A DNA stretch of 64,000 nucleotides from Actinomycetospora sp. NBRC 106375 (lineage in GTDB: Bacteria > Actinomycetota > Actinomycetes > Mycobacteriales > Pseudonocardiaceae): the NCBI RefSeq assembly GCF_030269665.1, contig NZ_BSTS01000006.1:62001-126000 (forward strand), read 5' to 3'. A program made the position numbers and the translations under genes. This document shows, piece after piece, positions 1 through 8,393 of the stretch (positions are counted from its first letter, which is position 1; every line of letters begins with the position of its first letter). Below the pieces are notes generated by a model, which was given only the letters and a program-made list of their open reading frames with translations, was not told where the DNA came from and ran no database searches.

Positions 1-178
1 CCCGGCGCGGACGCGAGCTCCCGACGAGGCCCGCGAGCTCGTTGACGAGGTCGTCGGCGAGCTCCTCGGAGAGGACACCCCCACCGGAGTAGTCGTCGAG
101 CACGTCGAGCCCGCGGCGCCACGGGGCACCGCCCGCCGCCGCGGCGTCGTCGTGCGCGCCGACCTCGTCGCTGATCAT
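1..178 (-). CDS. N-terminal fragment of an unidentified protein
   Basis: An open frame runs leftward from an ATG at 178 to the window edge, giving 59 residues and no stop. The visible part is acidic and Ala/Gly-rich (it begins MISDEVGAHDDAAAAGG and later has LSEELADDLVNELAGLV). It has no signal peptide, membrane segment or motif that I recognise. It is divergent from the ferredoxin reductase at 368, with about 190 bp between them. Coding is supported by uninterrupted reading and G/C-rich third positions. I cannot assign a function; the rest of the gene lies outside the window. Confidence 0.5.
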   Translation of the reverse strand, partial: MISDEVGAHDDAAAAGGAPWRRGLDVLDDYSGGGVLSEELADDLVNELAGLVGSSRPRR

Positions 179-367
179 TGCGACGGACGTTAGCCCTGGT
201 GAGGCGTCGTTCTCGCGCTCGATGATCCCATGGAGTGACCACTCGACCGGAGCGCTTCGGGGCCACGCCCCGGCTCGGGATCACTCGTCCGACGGCGTGT
301 CGGACTCGGGCGTGCCGTGTGGCGGCCCTGGGCCGGACGGGTGCGCCCGGCGGCCGGGTGGGCCACG

Positions 368-1765
368 ATGATCCGCGTGGAGAATCACACGACGCGACCC
401 CACCACGTCGCGATCGTCGGTTCCGGGCCGTCGGGCTTCTACGCCGCGGCCGCGCTGCTGGACGCTGCGGCGAGCGAGGGACCCGACGTGCGGGTGGACA
501 TGTTCGACCGGTTGGCCACCCCGTGGGGTCTGGTGCGCGCCGGCGTCGCCCCGGACCACCCGAAGATCAAGTCGGTGAGCGCCCAGTACGACAAGACCGC
601 CCGGCGCGAGGGGTTCCGGTTCTTCGGCCACGTCCACCTGGGCGACGACCCCGCCGAGCCCGGCGTGGTCACCCGCGACGAGCTGCTGGAGCGCTACGAC
701 GCGATCGTCTACGCGGTCGGCTCGCAGACCGAGCGGCGTCTCGGCATCCCCGGCGAGGACCTGCCCGGCAGCATCGCCTCGGTCGACTTCGTCGGTTGGT
801 ACAACGGCCACCCCGACTACGTCGACCTCGCGCCGCCGCTGGACACCGAGCGGGTCGTGGTGATCGGCGCCGGGAACGTCGCCCTCGACGTCGCGCGGAT
901 GGTCCTGCTCACCGAGGCCGACCTGCGCGCCACCGACACCGCCGACCACGCCCTCGACGCCCTGGTCGGCTCCGGGGTGCGCGAGGCGCTGATCTGCGGG
1001 CGCCGCGGCCCGGTCCAGGCGTCGTTCACCACCACCGAGCTGCGCGAGCTCGCCGACATCGACGACCTCGGCGTCGTCGTCGACCCCGAGCAGGTGCCCG
1101 CGGGCATCGCCGACGACGACACGCTCGCCAAGGGCACCCGCCGCAACCTGGAGATCCTGCGCGGCTTCGCCGAGTCCGGCCCCGACCCCGACGCCCGCCA
1201 GCGCATGGAGTTCCGCTTCTACCGCTCGCCGGTGGAGATCCGCGGCGACGGGAAGGTCGAGGAGATCGTGCTCGGGGTCAACCGCCTCGAGACCGACGAC
1301 AGCGGACGCACCCGCGCGGTCGACACCGGCGAGCGCGAGACCATCCCGACCGGGCTCGTGCTGCGCGCGGTGGGCTACCGCGGCCTCGCCCTGCCCGGCG
1401 TCCCGTTCGACGAGGACACCGGCACCGTGCCCCACACCGAGGGCCGCATCGGCGAGCACAGCGACGACCACCGCCGCGAGTACGTCGTCGGCTGGATCAA
1501 ACGCGGACCCACCGGGATCATCGGCACCAACAAGAAGGACGCGAACGAGACCGTCCGCCACCTGCTCGCCGACCTCGCCGAGCAGACCCCGGTCGAGCAC
1601 CCCGACGACGTCGAGGACTGGCTGCGCGACCGCTGCCCCGACCTGGTCGACCAGACCGGGTGGGAGGCCATCGACGCCCACGAACGCGGCCGCGGCGAGC
1701 CCGGCGGCCGCCCGCGCGTCAAGGTCGTCGACCGCGACGAGCTGATCAAGGTCTCCCGCCCCTGA
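368..1765 (+). CDS. fprA: Ferredoxin/adrenodoxin-NADP reductase, FprA type
   Basis: This cytoplasmic flavoenzyme passes electrons from NADPH to ferredoxins, and so to cytochromes P450 and other oxygenases. The 465-residue product matches mycobacterial FprA in length. The N-terminal FAD-binding Rossmann motif GSGPSGFYAA is at about residues 18-27, followed by the family block ATPWGLVRAGVAPDHPKIK. The NADPH-binding motif GAGNVALD is near residue 165. The C-terminal block VGWIKRGPTGIIGTNKKDA is typical of adrenodoxin-reductase-like enzymes. The ATG at 368 places the FAD motif at the usual distance from the N-terminus; longer upstream frames lack similarity. It is monocistronic and ends at a strong hairpin. 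No dedicated ferredoxin or P450 is next to it. Oxygenases at 3.6-7.1 kb are plausible but unproven electron acceptors. Confidence 0.93.
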   Translation: MIRVENHTTRPHHVAIVGSGPSGFYAAAALLDAAASEGPDVRVDMFDRLATPWGLVRAGVAPDHPKIKSVSAQYDKTARREGFRFFGHVHLGDDPAEPGVVTRDELLERYDAIVYAVGSQTERRLGIPGEDLPGSIASVDFVGWYNGHPDYVDLAPPLDTERVVVIGAGNVALDVARMVLLTEADLRATDTADHALDALVGSGVREALICGRRGPVQASFTTTELRELADIDDLGVVVDPEQVPAGIADDDTLAKGTRRNLEILRGFAESGPDPDARQRMEFRFYRSPVEIRGDGKVEEIVLGVNRLETDDSGRTRAVDTGERETIPTGLVLRAVGYRGLALPGVPFDEDTGTVPHTEGRIGEHSDDHRREYVVGWIKRGPTGIIGTNKKDANETVRHLLADLAEQTPVEHPDDVEDWLRDRCPDLVDQTGWEAIDAHERGRGEPGGRPRVKVVDRDELIKVSRP

Positions 1766-1773
1766 CCCCCAAT

Positions 1774-1813
1774 GTGAGCAGTTGGCGCCCCTATCGGGGC
1801 GCCAACTGCTCAC
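1774..1813. terminator. Perfect 18-bp hairpin between convergent genes
   Basis: Arms at 1774-1791 (GTGAGCAGTTGGCGCCCC) and 1796-1813 pair perfectly around a TATC loop. It lies 8 bp after the fprA stop and 4 bp before the stop of the leftward gene at 1817, so it can serve both. There is no U-tract, as usual in high-GC actinobacteria. The GTGAGC/GCTCAC ends recur in the hairpin at 56610-56657. Confidence 0.8.
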
Positions 1814-1816
1814 GTG

Positions 1817-2365
1817 TCAGACCGCGATCCGGCACTCCGCCATGGCTTCGGGGGTCGCGAGGAGGGTGGAGACGTAGACGCCGACGTGGTGGCGGATCTC
1901 CGCGTCGAGGTCGCCGAGGCGGCGCAGGAACACCCCGCCCACGCCGCGCGTGCGGATGTCGGCGTCGATGTCCTCGTTCGCGATCGCCTCGACGTCGATC
2001 TCCACCGCGCCCGGCGCCGCGCGGCCGACGAGACCGACGCGCACCACGAGGTCGACCTCGGCCGGGACGCGGCGCGACCCGATGTCCACGGCGAGGTCGA
2101 GCGCCACCGGCACGCAGACGATCACGCGGGTGACGCCGTCGCGCCACGCGGTCAGCCGCCCGACCGTGCCGGTGGCCGACGCGGTCGCCATGTCGTGGGG
2201 TCCGGCCGGGACCGGCCCGAACGCCACGGTGTCGCCGATCAGCCCGCCGATCACCCGGACCGCGCGCTGCGGCGTGGCCAGCGACAGGACGGTGTCGAGG
2301 TCCAGCCCGTGCGCGGCGGCCTCGCGCTCGGCGACCGCGCGGCTCTGCGCGTCGCGGGCGGCCAT
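1817..2365 (-). CDS. Conserved-looking hypothetical protein in the TetR/DUF4873 operon
   Basis: An 182-residue soluble protein without signal peptide or membrane helix. It begins with an amphipathic helix (MAARDAQSRAVAEREAAAHG) and continues as alternating hydrophobic strands, including VTRVIVCVPVALDLAVDI and AEVDLVVRVGLVGRAAPG. I do not recognise the family. Its ATG overlaps the TGA of the upstream DUF4873 gene by one base, so the two are probably translationally coupled and belong with the TetR gene in one leftward operon. That operon faces an AurF-type oxygenase operon, so an accessory or lipid-related role is possible; that is context only. Confidence 0.7.
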   Translation of the reverse strand: MAARDAQSRAVAEREAAAHGLDLDTVLSLATPQRAVRVIGGLIGDTVAFGPVPAGPHDMATASATGTVGRLTAWRDGVTRVIVCVPVALDLAVDIGSRRVPAEVDLVVRVGLVGRAAPGAVEIDVEAIANEDIDADIRTRGVGGVFLRRLGDLDAEIRHHVGVYVSTLLATPEAMAECRIAV

Positions 2366-2742
2366 CAGGCGGAGGCCCCGGCGGCCTCGGCAACCTCGGA
2401 GGCCGTCTCGAGGCTGCCGGCCGACTCGACCGCGAACGGCGGCGTCGACGTGCCCGCGAGGCGGTAGCGGCCCCAGGGGTCGACGTCGGACAGCTCGCCG
2501 TCGGCGTCGCCGGCCGGGGTGGTGACCCGGGCGGGGCGCTTCTTCCCGCCGAGGGCGGCGTCCAGCTCGGCGTGGACGGCGACGCGGCCGTACCAGTGGT
2601 AGCGGCCGTCGAGGGGCTCGAAGTGCCCGACGAGGGTCACGTCGACGGCGTACTCGACGTCGTCGACCACCAGGGTCGCCGGGCCGGTGTAGCCGTCCTC
2701 GTCGTGCTCGTGACCGTGCTCGGGTGCTGCCGCCGGCGTCAT
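2365..2742 (-). CDS. DUF4873 domain protein
   Basis: A 125-residue protein. The region YTGPATLVVDDVEYAVDV followed by LVGHFEPLDGRYHWYGRV (about residues 17-55) is the DUF4873 signature, which in other actinobacteria occurs alone or fused to flavin monooxygenases. The biochemical function is unknown. The N-terminus is His/Glu-rich (PEHGHEHDEDG). The ATG at 2742 overlaps the stop of the TetR gene in an ATGA arrangement, and its own stop overlaps the next start. Longer upstream readings in this frame are only the shadow of the TetR gene. A monooxygenase on the facing strand (5531) fits the known DUF4873 association. Confidence 0.82.
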   Translation of the reverse strand: MTPAAAPEHGHEHDEDGYTGPATLVVDDVEYAVDVTLVGHFEPLDGRYHWYGRVAVHAELDAALGGKKRPARVTTPAGDADGELSDVDPWGRYRLAGTSTPPFAVESAGSLETASEVAEAAGASA

Positions 2743-3500
2743 CGCTCCGGGCTCCTCACTGCTCGATCGGTGTTCGTGTTCTTCTCGCCGGCCCTGAGCT
2801 GGACCACCTTGTTGATCTCGAGGGGGACGTTGGGGTCGATGGAGACGCCACGCTGGCGGGCGAAGCCGTCGATGGCCGCCCACACCAGCGTCGTGAGGTA
2901 CTCGACGACCGACTCGCGGCTCATGGACTGGCGGTCGAGCCACCACTCCGCGGTGTTCTGGACGAAGCCGACGACGCCGTAGGCCCACGGCTCGGCGGGA
3001 CCGGAGTCGAGCCCGAAGGCGCGCAGGTAGTCGCCGAGCATCGCCGACAGCGCGGTCGCGATGATCTCCTTGTCCTCGCGGACGACGTCGGAGCCGCGGC
3101 CGTCGATCGGCGTGTGCCGGGCCAGCACCCAGTAGAGGTTGGGGTAGTCGTCCAGCGTCCCGAAGAAGGCGTCGATCGACTTGCGGATGCGCGGGAGCGG
3201 CGCCTCCTCGCTGTTCAGCGCCGGGATCAGGCGGTCGAGGAGGATCTCCGTCGCCCGCTCACCCATGGCCTCGACGAGGTCGGCCTTGTCGGAGAAGTGC
3301 CGGTAGAGCACGGGCTTGGTGACCCCGGCCTCGACCGCGACCTGCTCGATGCCGAAGTCCGGACCGACGTCGGCGAGCACGCGCATCGCGGCCTCGACGA
3401 ACTCGGCGCGCCGCTGCGTGCGGTGCTTCTCCCAGCGGGTGCGACGCCCGTCACGCGAGGGGGCGTTCCCGGGGCGGTTCGGCTTGACATCGTCCGGCAC
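2739..3500 (-). CDS. TetR/AcrR-family transcriptional regulator
   Basis: A DNA-binding repressor-type protein of about 253 residues. The N-terminal helix-turn-helix reads FVEAAMRVLADVGPDFGIEQ then VAVEAGVTKPVLYRHFSDKA, typical TetR recognition-helix spacing. The C-terminal ligand-binding half is helical (VVGFVQNTAEWWLDRQSMSR). A GTG at 3500 was chosen because a GTG at 3518 would lie inside the palindromic operator candidate; neither start has a clear ribosome-binding site. It heads a leftward operon with DUF4873 and the hypothetical gene, and lies about 110 bp from the divergent oxygenase operon, so it probably controls both by binding between them. The ligand is unknown; a fatty or aromatic acid is a guess from the neighbours. 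Confidence 0.88.
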   Translation of the reverse strand: MPDDVKPNRPGNAPSRDGRRTRWEKHRTQRRAEFVEAAMRVLADVGPDFGIEQVAVEAGVTKPVLYRHFSDKADLVEAMGERATEILLDRLIPALNSEEAPLPRIRKSIDAFFGTLDDYPNLYWVLARHTPIDGRGSDVVREDKEIIATALSAMLGDYLRAFGLDSGPAEPWAYGVVGFVQNTAEWWLDRQSMSRESVVEYLTTLVWAAIDGFARQRGVSIDPNVPLEINKVVQLRAGEKNTNTDRAVRSPER

Positions 3501-3517
3501 GGGTCCGCACGCTACCA

Positions 3518-3540
3518 CTGGTTACAGTTACCAGCGGTAA
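3518..3540. promoter_or_regulatory. Overlapping palindromes, candidate TetR operator
   Basis: In the divergent intergenic region, TTACC-AGC-GGTAA (3528-3540) is a perfect 5-bp inverted repeat. It overlaps CTGGT-N7-ACCAG at 3518-3534. The position between the TetR and AurF starts suits an operator shared by both operons. This is inferred from symmetry and location only. Confidence 0.5.
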
Positions 3541-3609
3541 GACGTACACCGGGTGCGGGTTACCGGATGTACGGGACACAGTCGCGGCGAGCAGGAGGAC
3601 CACCCAGCC

Positions 3610-4521
3610 ATGAGCGCCCCCACGACCGATCGCCACGCAGCCGATCGTCATGTGACGGCCGAGCGCCTCCTGAAGTCGTCGGCGAAGAAGTCGTACGACC
3701 CCGCCGTCGACATCGACTGGGACGCCCCGCTGCCCGCGGACAAGATCTGGGTGCCCGAGCACCGCGTCTCGCTCTACGGCACCGAGCTCTGGGACCGGAT
3801 GACCCCCGAGCAGCGCGTCGAGCTCGGCAAGCACGAGGCGTGCAGCGTCGCCTCGGTCGGCCTGTGGTTCGAGGTCCTGCTCATGCAGCGCCTGCTCAAG
3901 GACTTCTACGCCGAGGACCCGACCACGCCGCGGGCGCAGTTCGCGCTCACCGAGGTCGCCGACGAGTGCCGGCACTCGCAGATGTTCGCCCGCATGGTGC
4001 ACACCGCGGGCGTCGAGCCCTACGGCCCGCAGGAGCGGATCCGCCAGCTCGGCAAGCTCTTCTCGGTGATCAGCTGGGGCCCCGCGGCCTACGGCTCCAT
4101 CCTCGTCGCCGAGGAGGTGCTCGACCGGCTGCAGCGCGAGCAGGCGAACGACGAGAACATCCAGCCGTTGATGCGCCAGGTCAACAAGATCCACATCATG
4201 GAGGAGGCACGCCACGTCTCCTTCGCCCGCGACGAGGTCACCCGCGGGATGGCGCAGCTCGGACCGGCCGAGAAGGCCTACCAGCGCTTCGTCATCGCCT
4301 ACGTCTCGATGATGGTCGTGCGCAGCCTGATCAACCCGAAGGTCTACGCGGCCGTCGGCATCGACCCCGCGGTGGGTCGCCGCGCCGCCCTGGGCAACCC
4401 GCACCACCACGAGATGATCCGCTGGGCGGGCGAGAAGATCATGCCGTTCCTCGACGAGGCGGGTCTCGTCGGTCACCCGGGCATGACGTGGTGGCGCCGG
4501 TCGTTTCTCCTGGGGGACTAG
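3610..4521 (+). CDS. AurF-type diiron N-oxygenase family protein
   Basis: A 303-residue soluble protein of the p-aminobenzoate N-oxygenase (AurF) family, diiron enzymes that use O2 to oxidise amines or related substrates. Carboxylate/histidine ligand patterns are intact: E119-C-R-H122 in VADECRHSQMF, E168/E169 in LVAEEVLDRL, and H195-x3-E199-x2-H202 in NKIHIMEEARHVSFARDE. The ATG at 3610 follows an AGGAGG ribosome-binding site about 10 bp upstream. It is the first gene of an operon with an alpha/beta hydrolase (30 bp gap) and a flavin monooxygenase, divergent from a TetR gene. Actinobacterial homologues are often near lipid or mycolate genes, and the substrate is not deducible here. Confidence 0.88.
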   Translation: MSAPTTDRHAADRHVTAERLLKSSAKKSYDPAVDIDWDAPLPADKIWVPEHRVSLYGTELWDRMTPEQRVELGKHEACSVASVGLWFEVLLMQRLLKDFYAEDPTTPRAQFALTEVADECRHSQMFARMVHTAGVEPYGPQERIRQLGKLFSVISWGPAAYGSILVAEEVLDRLQREQANDENIQPLMRQVNKIHIMEEARHVSFARDEVTRGMAQLGPAEKAYQRFVIAYVSMMVVRSLINPKVYAAVGIDPAVGRRAALGNPHHHEMIRWAGEKIMPFLDEAGLVGHPGMTWWRRSFLLGD

Positions 4522-4551
4522 GGACCGCTGCGACGACAGGAGGAGCCCGCC

Positions 4552-5544
4552 GTGGAGGAGCGCGTCGATCGCTTCACGACGCCGGACGGCACCCGGCTGC
4601 GCGTCGCGGACACCGGGCGGACGGGGGACGGCGACGGCCCGACCCTCGTGCTCGTCCACGGGTGGTCGCAGGACCTGCGCACCTGGGACCGGGTCGTCGA
4701 CGACCTGCGCCGCACCGGCGTGTCCGCGCGCGTCCTGCGCTACGACCACCGCGGCCACGGCGGGTCGGACGCCGCGGCCCGGGGCACGGCGACCATCGAT
4801 ACGGCCGCCGACGACCTCGCCGCGCTGCTGGCCGAGCGCGTCCCGGACGGCCCGCTCGTGCTCGCCGGCCACTCCATGGGGGGCATGACGCTCATGGCGC
4901 TCGCCGAGCGCCACCCGGGGCTGGTGGCCGAGCGGGTCGTCGGGATCGCGTTCGTCGCGACGGCGAGCGACGACATGGCGCGCCTCGACCTCGCCCTGCC
5001 CGGCCGGCGCGGCGAGGCCGTGGGCCGCATCGAGCACGCGCTGGGACCGCTGACCGCGCGCCTGGGCCACCGCGCGCCGGCGGGCGAGATCGGTGACGTC
5101 GGCCGGGCCGGCGGGGCCCGCCCCCGCTCCCGGGCGACGCTGCTCGCCCCCGCGGTGCGCGCGCTCGTCTTCGGGCACCGGCCCCGGCGGGCCGACGTCC
5201 TGTCGGTCGCCGAGCAGGCGCTCGCCGCCCACCCGCCGAGCGTGGCGGCGTTCCGCGCCTCGATCGCCGAGCACCGCCGCCGCACCGCGCTCGCCGCCCT
5301 GTCCGGCACCCCGACCGTCGTGCTCGTCGGCGACCGCGACCGGCTCTGCCCGCAGCGCCACGCGCGGGCGATCGCGGCGGCGCTGCCCGACGCCCGGCTG
5401 GTGCTGCTCCCGGGCGCCGGACACATGATCAATCTCGAGCGCGCCGACGAGGTCGCCGCCCACGTCGCGGGGCTGCTCGCCGCGCCCCCGATCACCACCA
5501 CCGAGGTCATCGCCCAGGAGGACGTCACCCGTGTCAGCGCCTGA
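4552..5544 (+). CDS. Alpha/beta-fold hydrolase
   Basis: A 330-residue hydrolase. The oxyanion region LVLVHGWSQ is at residues 32-40. The nucleophile elbow GHSMGG has Ser108. The acid is in VGDRDRLCP and the base His in PGAGHMINLERAD near the C-terminus, so the triad looks complete. The GTG at 4552 follows a good AGGAGG site. Its last 14 bp overlap the start of the monooxygenase gene, indicating coupled translation. In this operon it could hydrolyse the ester or lactone made by the Baeyer-Villiger-type enzyme downstream; that is inference from gene order. The lid region between about residues 150 and 220 is Arg/Ala-rich. Confidence 0.87.
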   Translation: MEERVDRFTTPDGTRLRVADTGRTGDGDGPTLVLVHGWSQDLRTWDRVVDDLRRTGVSARVLRYDHRGHGGSDAAARGTATIDTAADDLAALLAERVPDGPLVLAGHSMGGMTLMALAERHPGLVAERVVGIAFVATASDDMARLDLALPGRRGEAVGRIEHALGPLTARLGHRAPAGEIGDVGRAGGARPRSRATLLAPAVRALVFGHRPRRADVLSVAEQALAAHPPSVAAFRASIAEHRRRTALAALSGTPTVVLVGDRDRLCPQRHARAIAAALPDARLVLLPGAGHMINLERADEVAAHVAGLLAAPPITTTEVIAQEDVTRVSA

Positions 5545-7111
5545 CCAGGAGCCCACGCACGAGGTCCTCGTCGTCGGCTCCGGGTTCTCGGGGCTCGGCC
5601 AGCTCCTCGCGCTGCGCCGCGCGGGCATCGACGACGTCGTGCTGCTCGAGAAGGCCGACACCCTCGGCGGCACGTGGCGCGACAACACCTATCCCGGCTG
5701 CGCGTGCGACATCCCGTCGCACATGTACTCGCTCTCGACCGTGCCGAACCCCGACTGGTCGCGCTCCTACTCCCCGCAGTCCGAGATCCGCGCCTACCTC
5801 GAGCGCGTCGCCGACGAGAACGATCTGCGCGGTCACGTCCGCTTCGGCCAGGAGATGACCGGGGCGAGCTGGGACGAGCAGCGCCGCACCTGGACGGTGC
5901 ACACCCGCGGCGGCCGGAGGTGGACCGCGCGCTTCCTCGTGTCCGGCGTCGGCGCCCTGCACCTGCCGAAGACGCCGGACCTCCCCGGCGCGGGCTCCTT
6001 CGCCGGCCCCTCCTTCCACTCCGCGCAGTGGGACCACGACGTCGACCTGCGCGGCAAGAAGGTCGCCGTGATCGGCACCGGGGCGAGCGCGATCCAGTTC
6101 GTCCCGCAGATCGCCGGGGTCGCGGCCCAGGTGCAGCTCTACCAGCGCACCCCGGCCTGGGTGCTGCCCAAAGGCGACCGGCCGCTCTCGGAGCGCCGGC
6201 GCGCCTTCTTCGCCCGCCACCCGCGCCTCCACCGCACCTACCGGGCTGCGATGTACACCGCGCTCGAGTCGCGCGCGGTGGGCTTCAACGCCCACCCGGC
6301 GCTGCTCAGGCCCGTCGAGTGGCTGGCGACCAAGCACATCGAGCACCAGATCGACGACCCCGACCTGGCCGCGAAGCTGACGCCCGACTACTCGATCGGG
6401 TGCAAGCGGGTGCTGGTCTCGAACGACTACTACCCCGCGCTCGCCCGCCTCGACGTCGAGGTGATCACGGGCGGGGTGCACGAGGTGCGGGGCTCGTCGA
6501 TCGTCGACGGTGACGGCACCGAGCGCGACGTCGACGTGATCATCTACGGCACCGGCTTCCACGTCACCGACGCGTTCGACGGTCTCGAGATCCGCGGGCG
6601 CGGCGGCCGGACGCTGCGGGACGTCTGGGCCGCCGGGGGCATGGCGACCCACCTCGGCATCACCGTCTCGGACTTCCCGAACCTGTTCTTCCTGCTCGGG
6701 CCGAACACCGGCCTGGGCCACAACTCGGTCGTGTTCATGATCGAGTGCCAGACCCGCTACGTCGCGCAGGCCGTCCGGGCGGTGCACGAGGCCGGCATGG
6801 GCGGGCTCGACGTGCGCGCCGAGGTGCAGCAACGGTCCAACGCCGGCGTGCAGCGGCGGCTCGCGAAGGGCATCTGGACCCGCGGCGGGTGCACGAGCTG
6901 GTACCTCGACGCGCAGGGCGTGAACCGCACCATCTGGCCGGGCTACACCGTGCGGTACTGGCTCGAGACCCGGCGCTTCGACCCCGAGGACTTCGAGTTC
7001 TTCGGACGGGCGGCCGACGCCGGACCCGCGCGTCCCGCCCCTCAGGTACGGCGGCGGCGGATGAGGCCCTCCTGGACGACGGAGGCGACGAGGACGCCGT
7101 CGCGCGTGTAG
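5531..7111 (+). CDS. Baeyer-Villiger-type flavin monooxygenase
   Basis: A 526-residue FAD/NADPH-dependent monooxygenase. The FAD Rossmann motif GSGFSGLG is at residues 16-23, the Baeyer-Villiger fingerprint FAGPSFHSAQWD at 157-168, and the NADPH motif GTGASA at 182-187. Later family blocks include ATHLGITVSDFPNLFFLLGP. The family inserts one oxygen into ketones to give esters or lactones, or oxidises heteroatoms. The start is the GTG at 5531 inside the end of the hydrolase gene. The last 35 or so residues after EDFEFFGRAA are Arg-rich, unlike the family end, and run 70 bp into the oppositely oriented thioesterase gene. It acts in the cytoplasm; substrate unknown. Confidence 0.92.
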   Translation: MSAPDQEPTHEVLVVGSGFSGLGQLLALRRAGIDDVVLLEKADTLGGTWRDNTYPGCACDIPSHMYSLSTVPNPDWSRSYSPQSEIRAYLERVADENDLRGHVRFGQEMTGASWDEQRRTWTVHTRGGRRWTARFLVSGVGALHLPKTPDLPGAGSFAGPSFHSAQWDHDVDLRGKKVAVIGTGASAIQFVPQIAGVAAQVQLYQRTPAWVLPKGDRPLSERRRAFFARHPRLHRTYRAAMYTALESRAVGFNAHPALLRPVEWLATKHIEHQIDDPDLAAKLTPDYSIGCKRVLVSNDYYPALARLDVEVITGGVHEVRGSSIVDGDGTERDVDVIIYGTGFHVTDAFDGLEIRGRGGRTLRDVWAAGGMATHLGITVSDFPNLFFLLGPNTGLGHNSVVFMIECQTRYVAQAVRAVHEAGMGGLDVRAEVQQRSNAGVQRRLAKGIWTRGGCTSWYLDAQGVNRTIWPGYTVRYWLETRRFDPEDFEFFGRAADAGPARPAPQVRRRRMRPSWTTEATRTPSRV

Positions 7112-7920
7112 AACCGGCCGCTCGCCAGCCCGCGGCCGCCGCCGGCGCTGGGCGACTCCTGGACGTAGAGCAGCCACTCGTCAGCCCGGAACGGTCGGTG
7201 GAACCAGACGGCGTGGTCAAGGCTCGCGAGGCTCACCTCCCCCGAGGCCGCGCCGCCGACGACGTGCGGGAAGACCGCCGCCTCGAGCAGGGTGAGATCG
7301 CTGGCGTAGGTGAGCACGCAGGCGTGCAGCAGGCGCCCACCGGCCGACTCGGGGTCGGGGAGCTCGCCGTCCGCGCGGACCCAGACGCGGTTGCACGGGT
7401 CGCGCTCGGCGCTCTCGTCCCACGGCGAGTGATCGACGTAGCGGACGTCGAGCGGCCAGGTCAGCCGCCGCCCGGTCGTCGTGTACGCGGGGCGGTCGCC
7501 CGGGACCGGGGCCATGTCGCGGCGCTGGAGCCCGTCGGGGGACGGCGTGTCCGGCATCGGCGCCTGGTGGTCGACGCCGGCCTCCGGGCGCTGGAACGAC
7601 GCCGACATCGTGAAGATCGTCTCGCCGTGCTGGACGGCCGTGACCCGCCGGGTGGTGAACGAGCGGCCGTCGCGGGTGCGGTCGACCTCGTACACGATCG
7701 GCGCGAACGGATCCCCGGGGCGCAGGAAGTAGCCGTGCAGGGAGTGGACGCCGCGGTCCCCGTCGACGGTGCGGCCCGCCGCCACCATCGCCTGCCCGGC
7801 GACCTGGCCACCGAACACCCGCAGCAGCGACTCCCGGGGACTGCGGCCCCGGAAGATGTCGCGCTCGATGCGCTCGAGATCGAGGACGTCGTCGACGAGC
7901 TCGCGCAGCGCCTGACCCAC
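7042..7920 (-). CDS. Acyl-CoA thioesterase II (TesB family)
   Basis: A 292-residue double-hotdog thioesterase that hydrolyses acyl-CoA to free fatty acid and CoA. Family blocks are present in order: RDIFRGRSPRESLLRVFGGQ, SLHGYFLRPGDPFAPIVYEV, RSFTTRRVTAVQHGETIF, LASLDHAVWFHRPFRADEW and the end ASGRFYTRDGVLVASVVQEG. The GTG at 7920 was chosen because GGAAGG lies 8 bp before it; the frame stays open upstream but the added residues are not TesB-like. The 3' end overlaps the monooxygenase gene by 70 bp in convergent orientation. It may serve general beta-oxidation or envelope lipid turnover. Confidence 0.9.
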   Translation of the reverse strand: MGQALRELVDDVLDLERIERDIFRGRSPRESLLRVFGGQVAGQAMVAAGRTVDGDRGVHSLHGYFLRPGDPFAPIVYEVDRTRDGRSFTTRRVTAVQHGETIFTMSASFQRPEAGVDHQAPMPDTPSPDGLQRRDMAPVPGDRPAYTTTGRRLTWPLDVRYVDHSPWDESAERDPCNRVWVRADGELPDPESAGGRLLHACVLTYASDLTLLEAAVFPHVVGGAASGEVSLASLDHAVWFHRPFRADEWLLYVQESPSAGGGRGLASGRFYTRDGVLVASVVQEGLIRRRRT

Positions 7921-8393
7921 ACCCACCGCCTTCCGGTCGCCGGACGTGCCCGCCAGAACCCCCGCCGAGCCCCGGCATCGTCCCCCACGTCCGGCGCAGC
8001 GTGCGGCCGACCGCGCCGTCACGGTCGGCGAGGACCGCACCGGAGCGGCGTGGACCACATCGTGACGCCCGATCGGGGGGCGTGGCAGGCCCGTCGCTCG
8101 ACGCGCTGGTCATCCGCTGGGCCGTCCGGGAGCCCGCGCCACTCGGCGGTGTGGCGATTCGTGCGCCCTCGATCCTGCTCAGCGTGTACATTGAGTCACG
8201 AAAATCCGGCCCGCGATTTCGCTGCGTAACCGCGCCGTGACCACCTCGTTGGACCCCGTGACGTCACCCCCGGGGCCGATCAAGCCCGGGCGGTGGCTCC
8301 TCGGGGACACATCGCCAGCGTCCTTGCCCGCCGCGACGGGCGGACCCCGCGAGTGAGTCCCGACTCCCCCGACAAGCTCTACGAGGAGTTCAT
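7921..8393. other. 473-bp intergenic region, promoters of the thioesterase and surface-protein genes
   Basis: No convincing gene is present; an open frame at 8001-8240 has no ribosome-binding site and atypical composition. The segment near 8185-8230 (TGTACATTGAGTCACG and following) is distinctly AT-richer than its surroundings. It probably contains the promoter of the secreted protein at 8394. A CCTCGTTG octamer at 8244-8251 recurs upstream of the genes at 9401 and 9996. Confidence 0.4.

Noticed and set aside
235-2133. Long Arg/Pro-rich open frame overlapping fprA
   Set aside because: It is the +1-shifted shadow of the reductase gene, with the extreme Arg/Pro composition typical of wrong frames in high-GC DNA.
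8001-8240. 79-residue open frame before the secreted-protein family
   Set aside because: No ribosome-binding site, no conserved-looking pattern, and it spans the probable promoter region.
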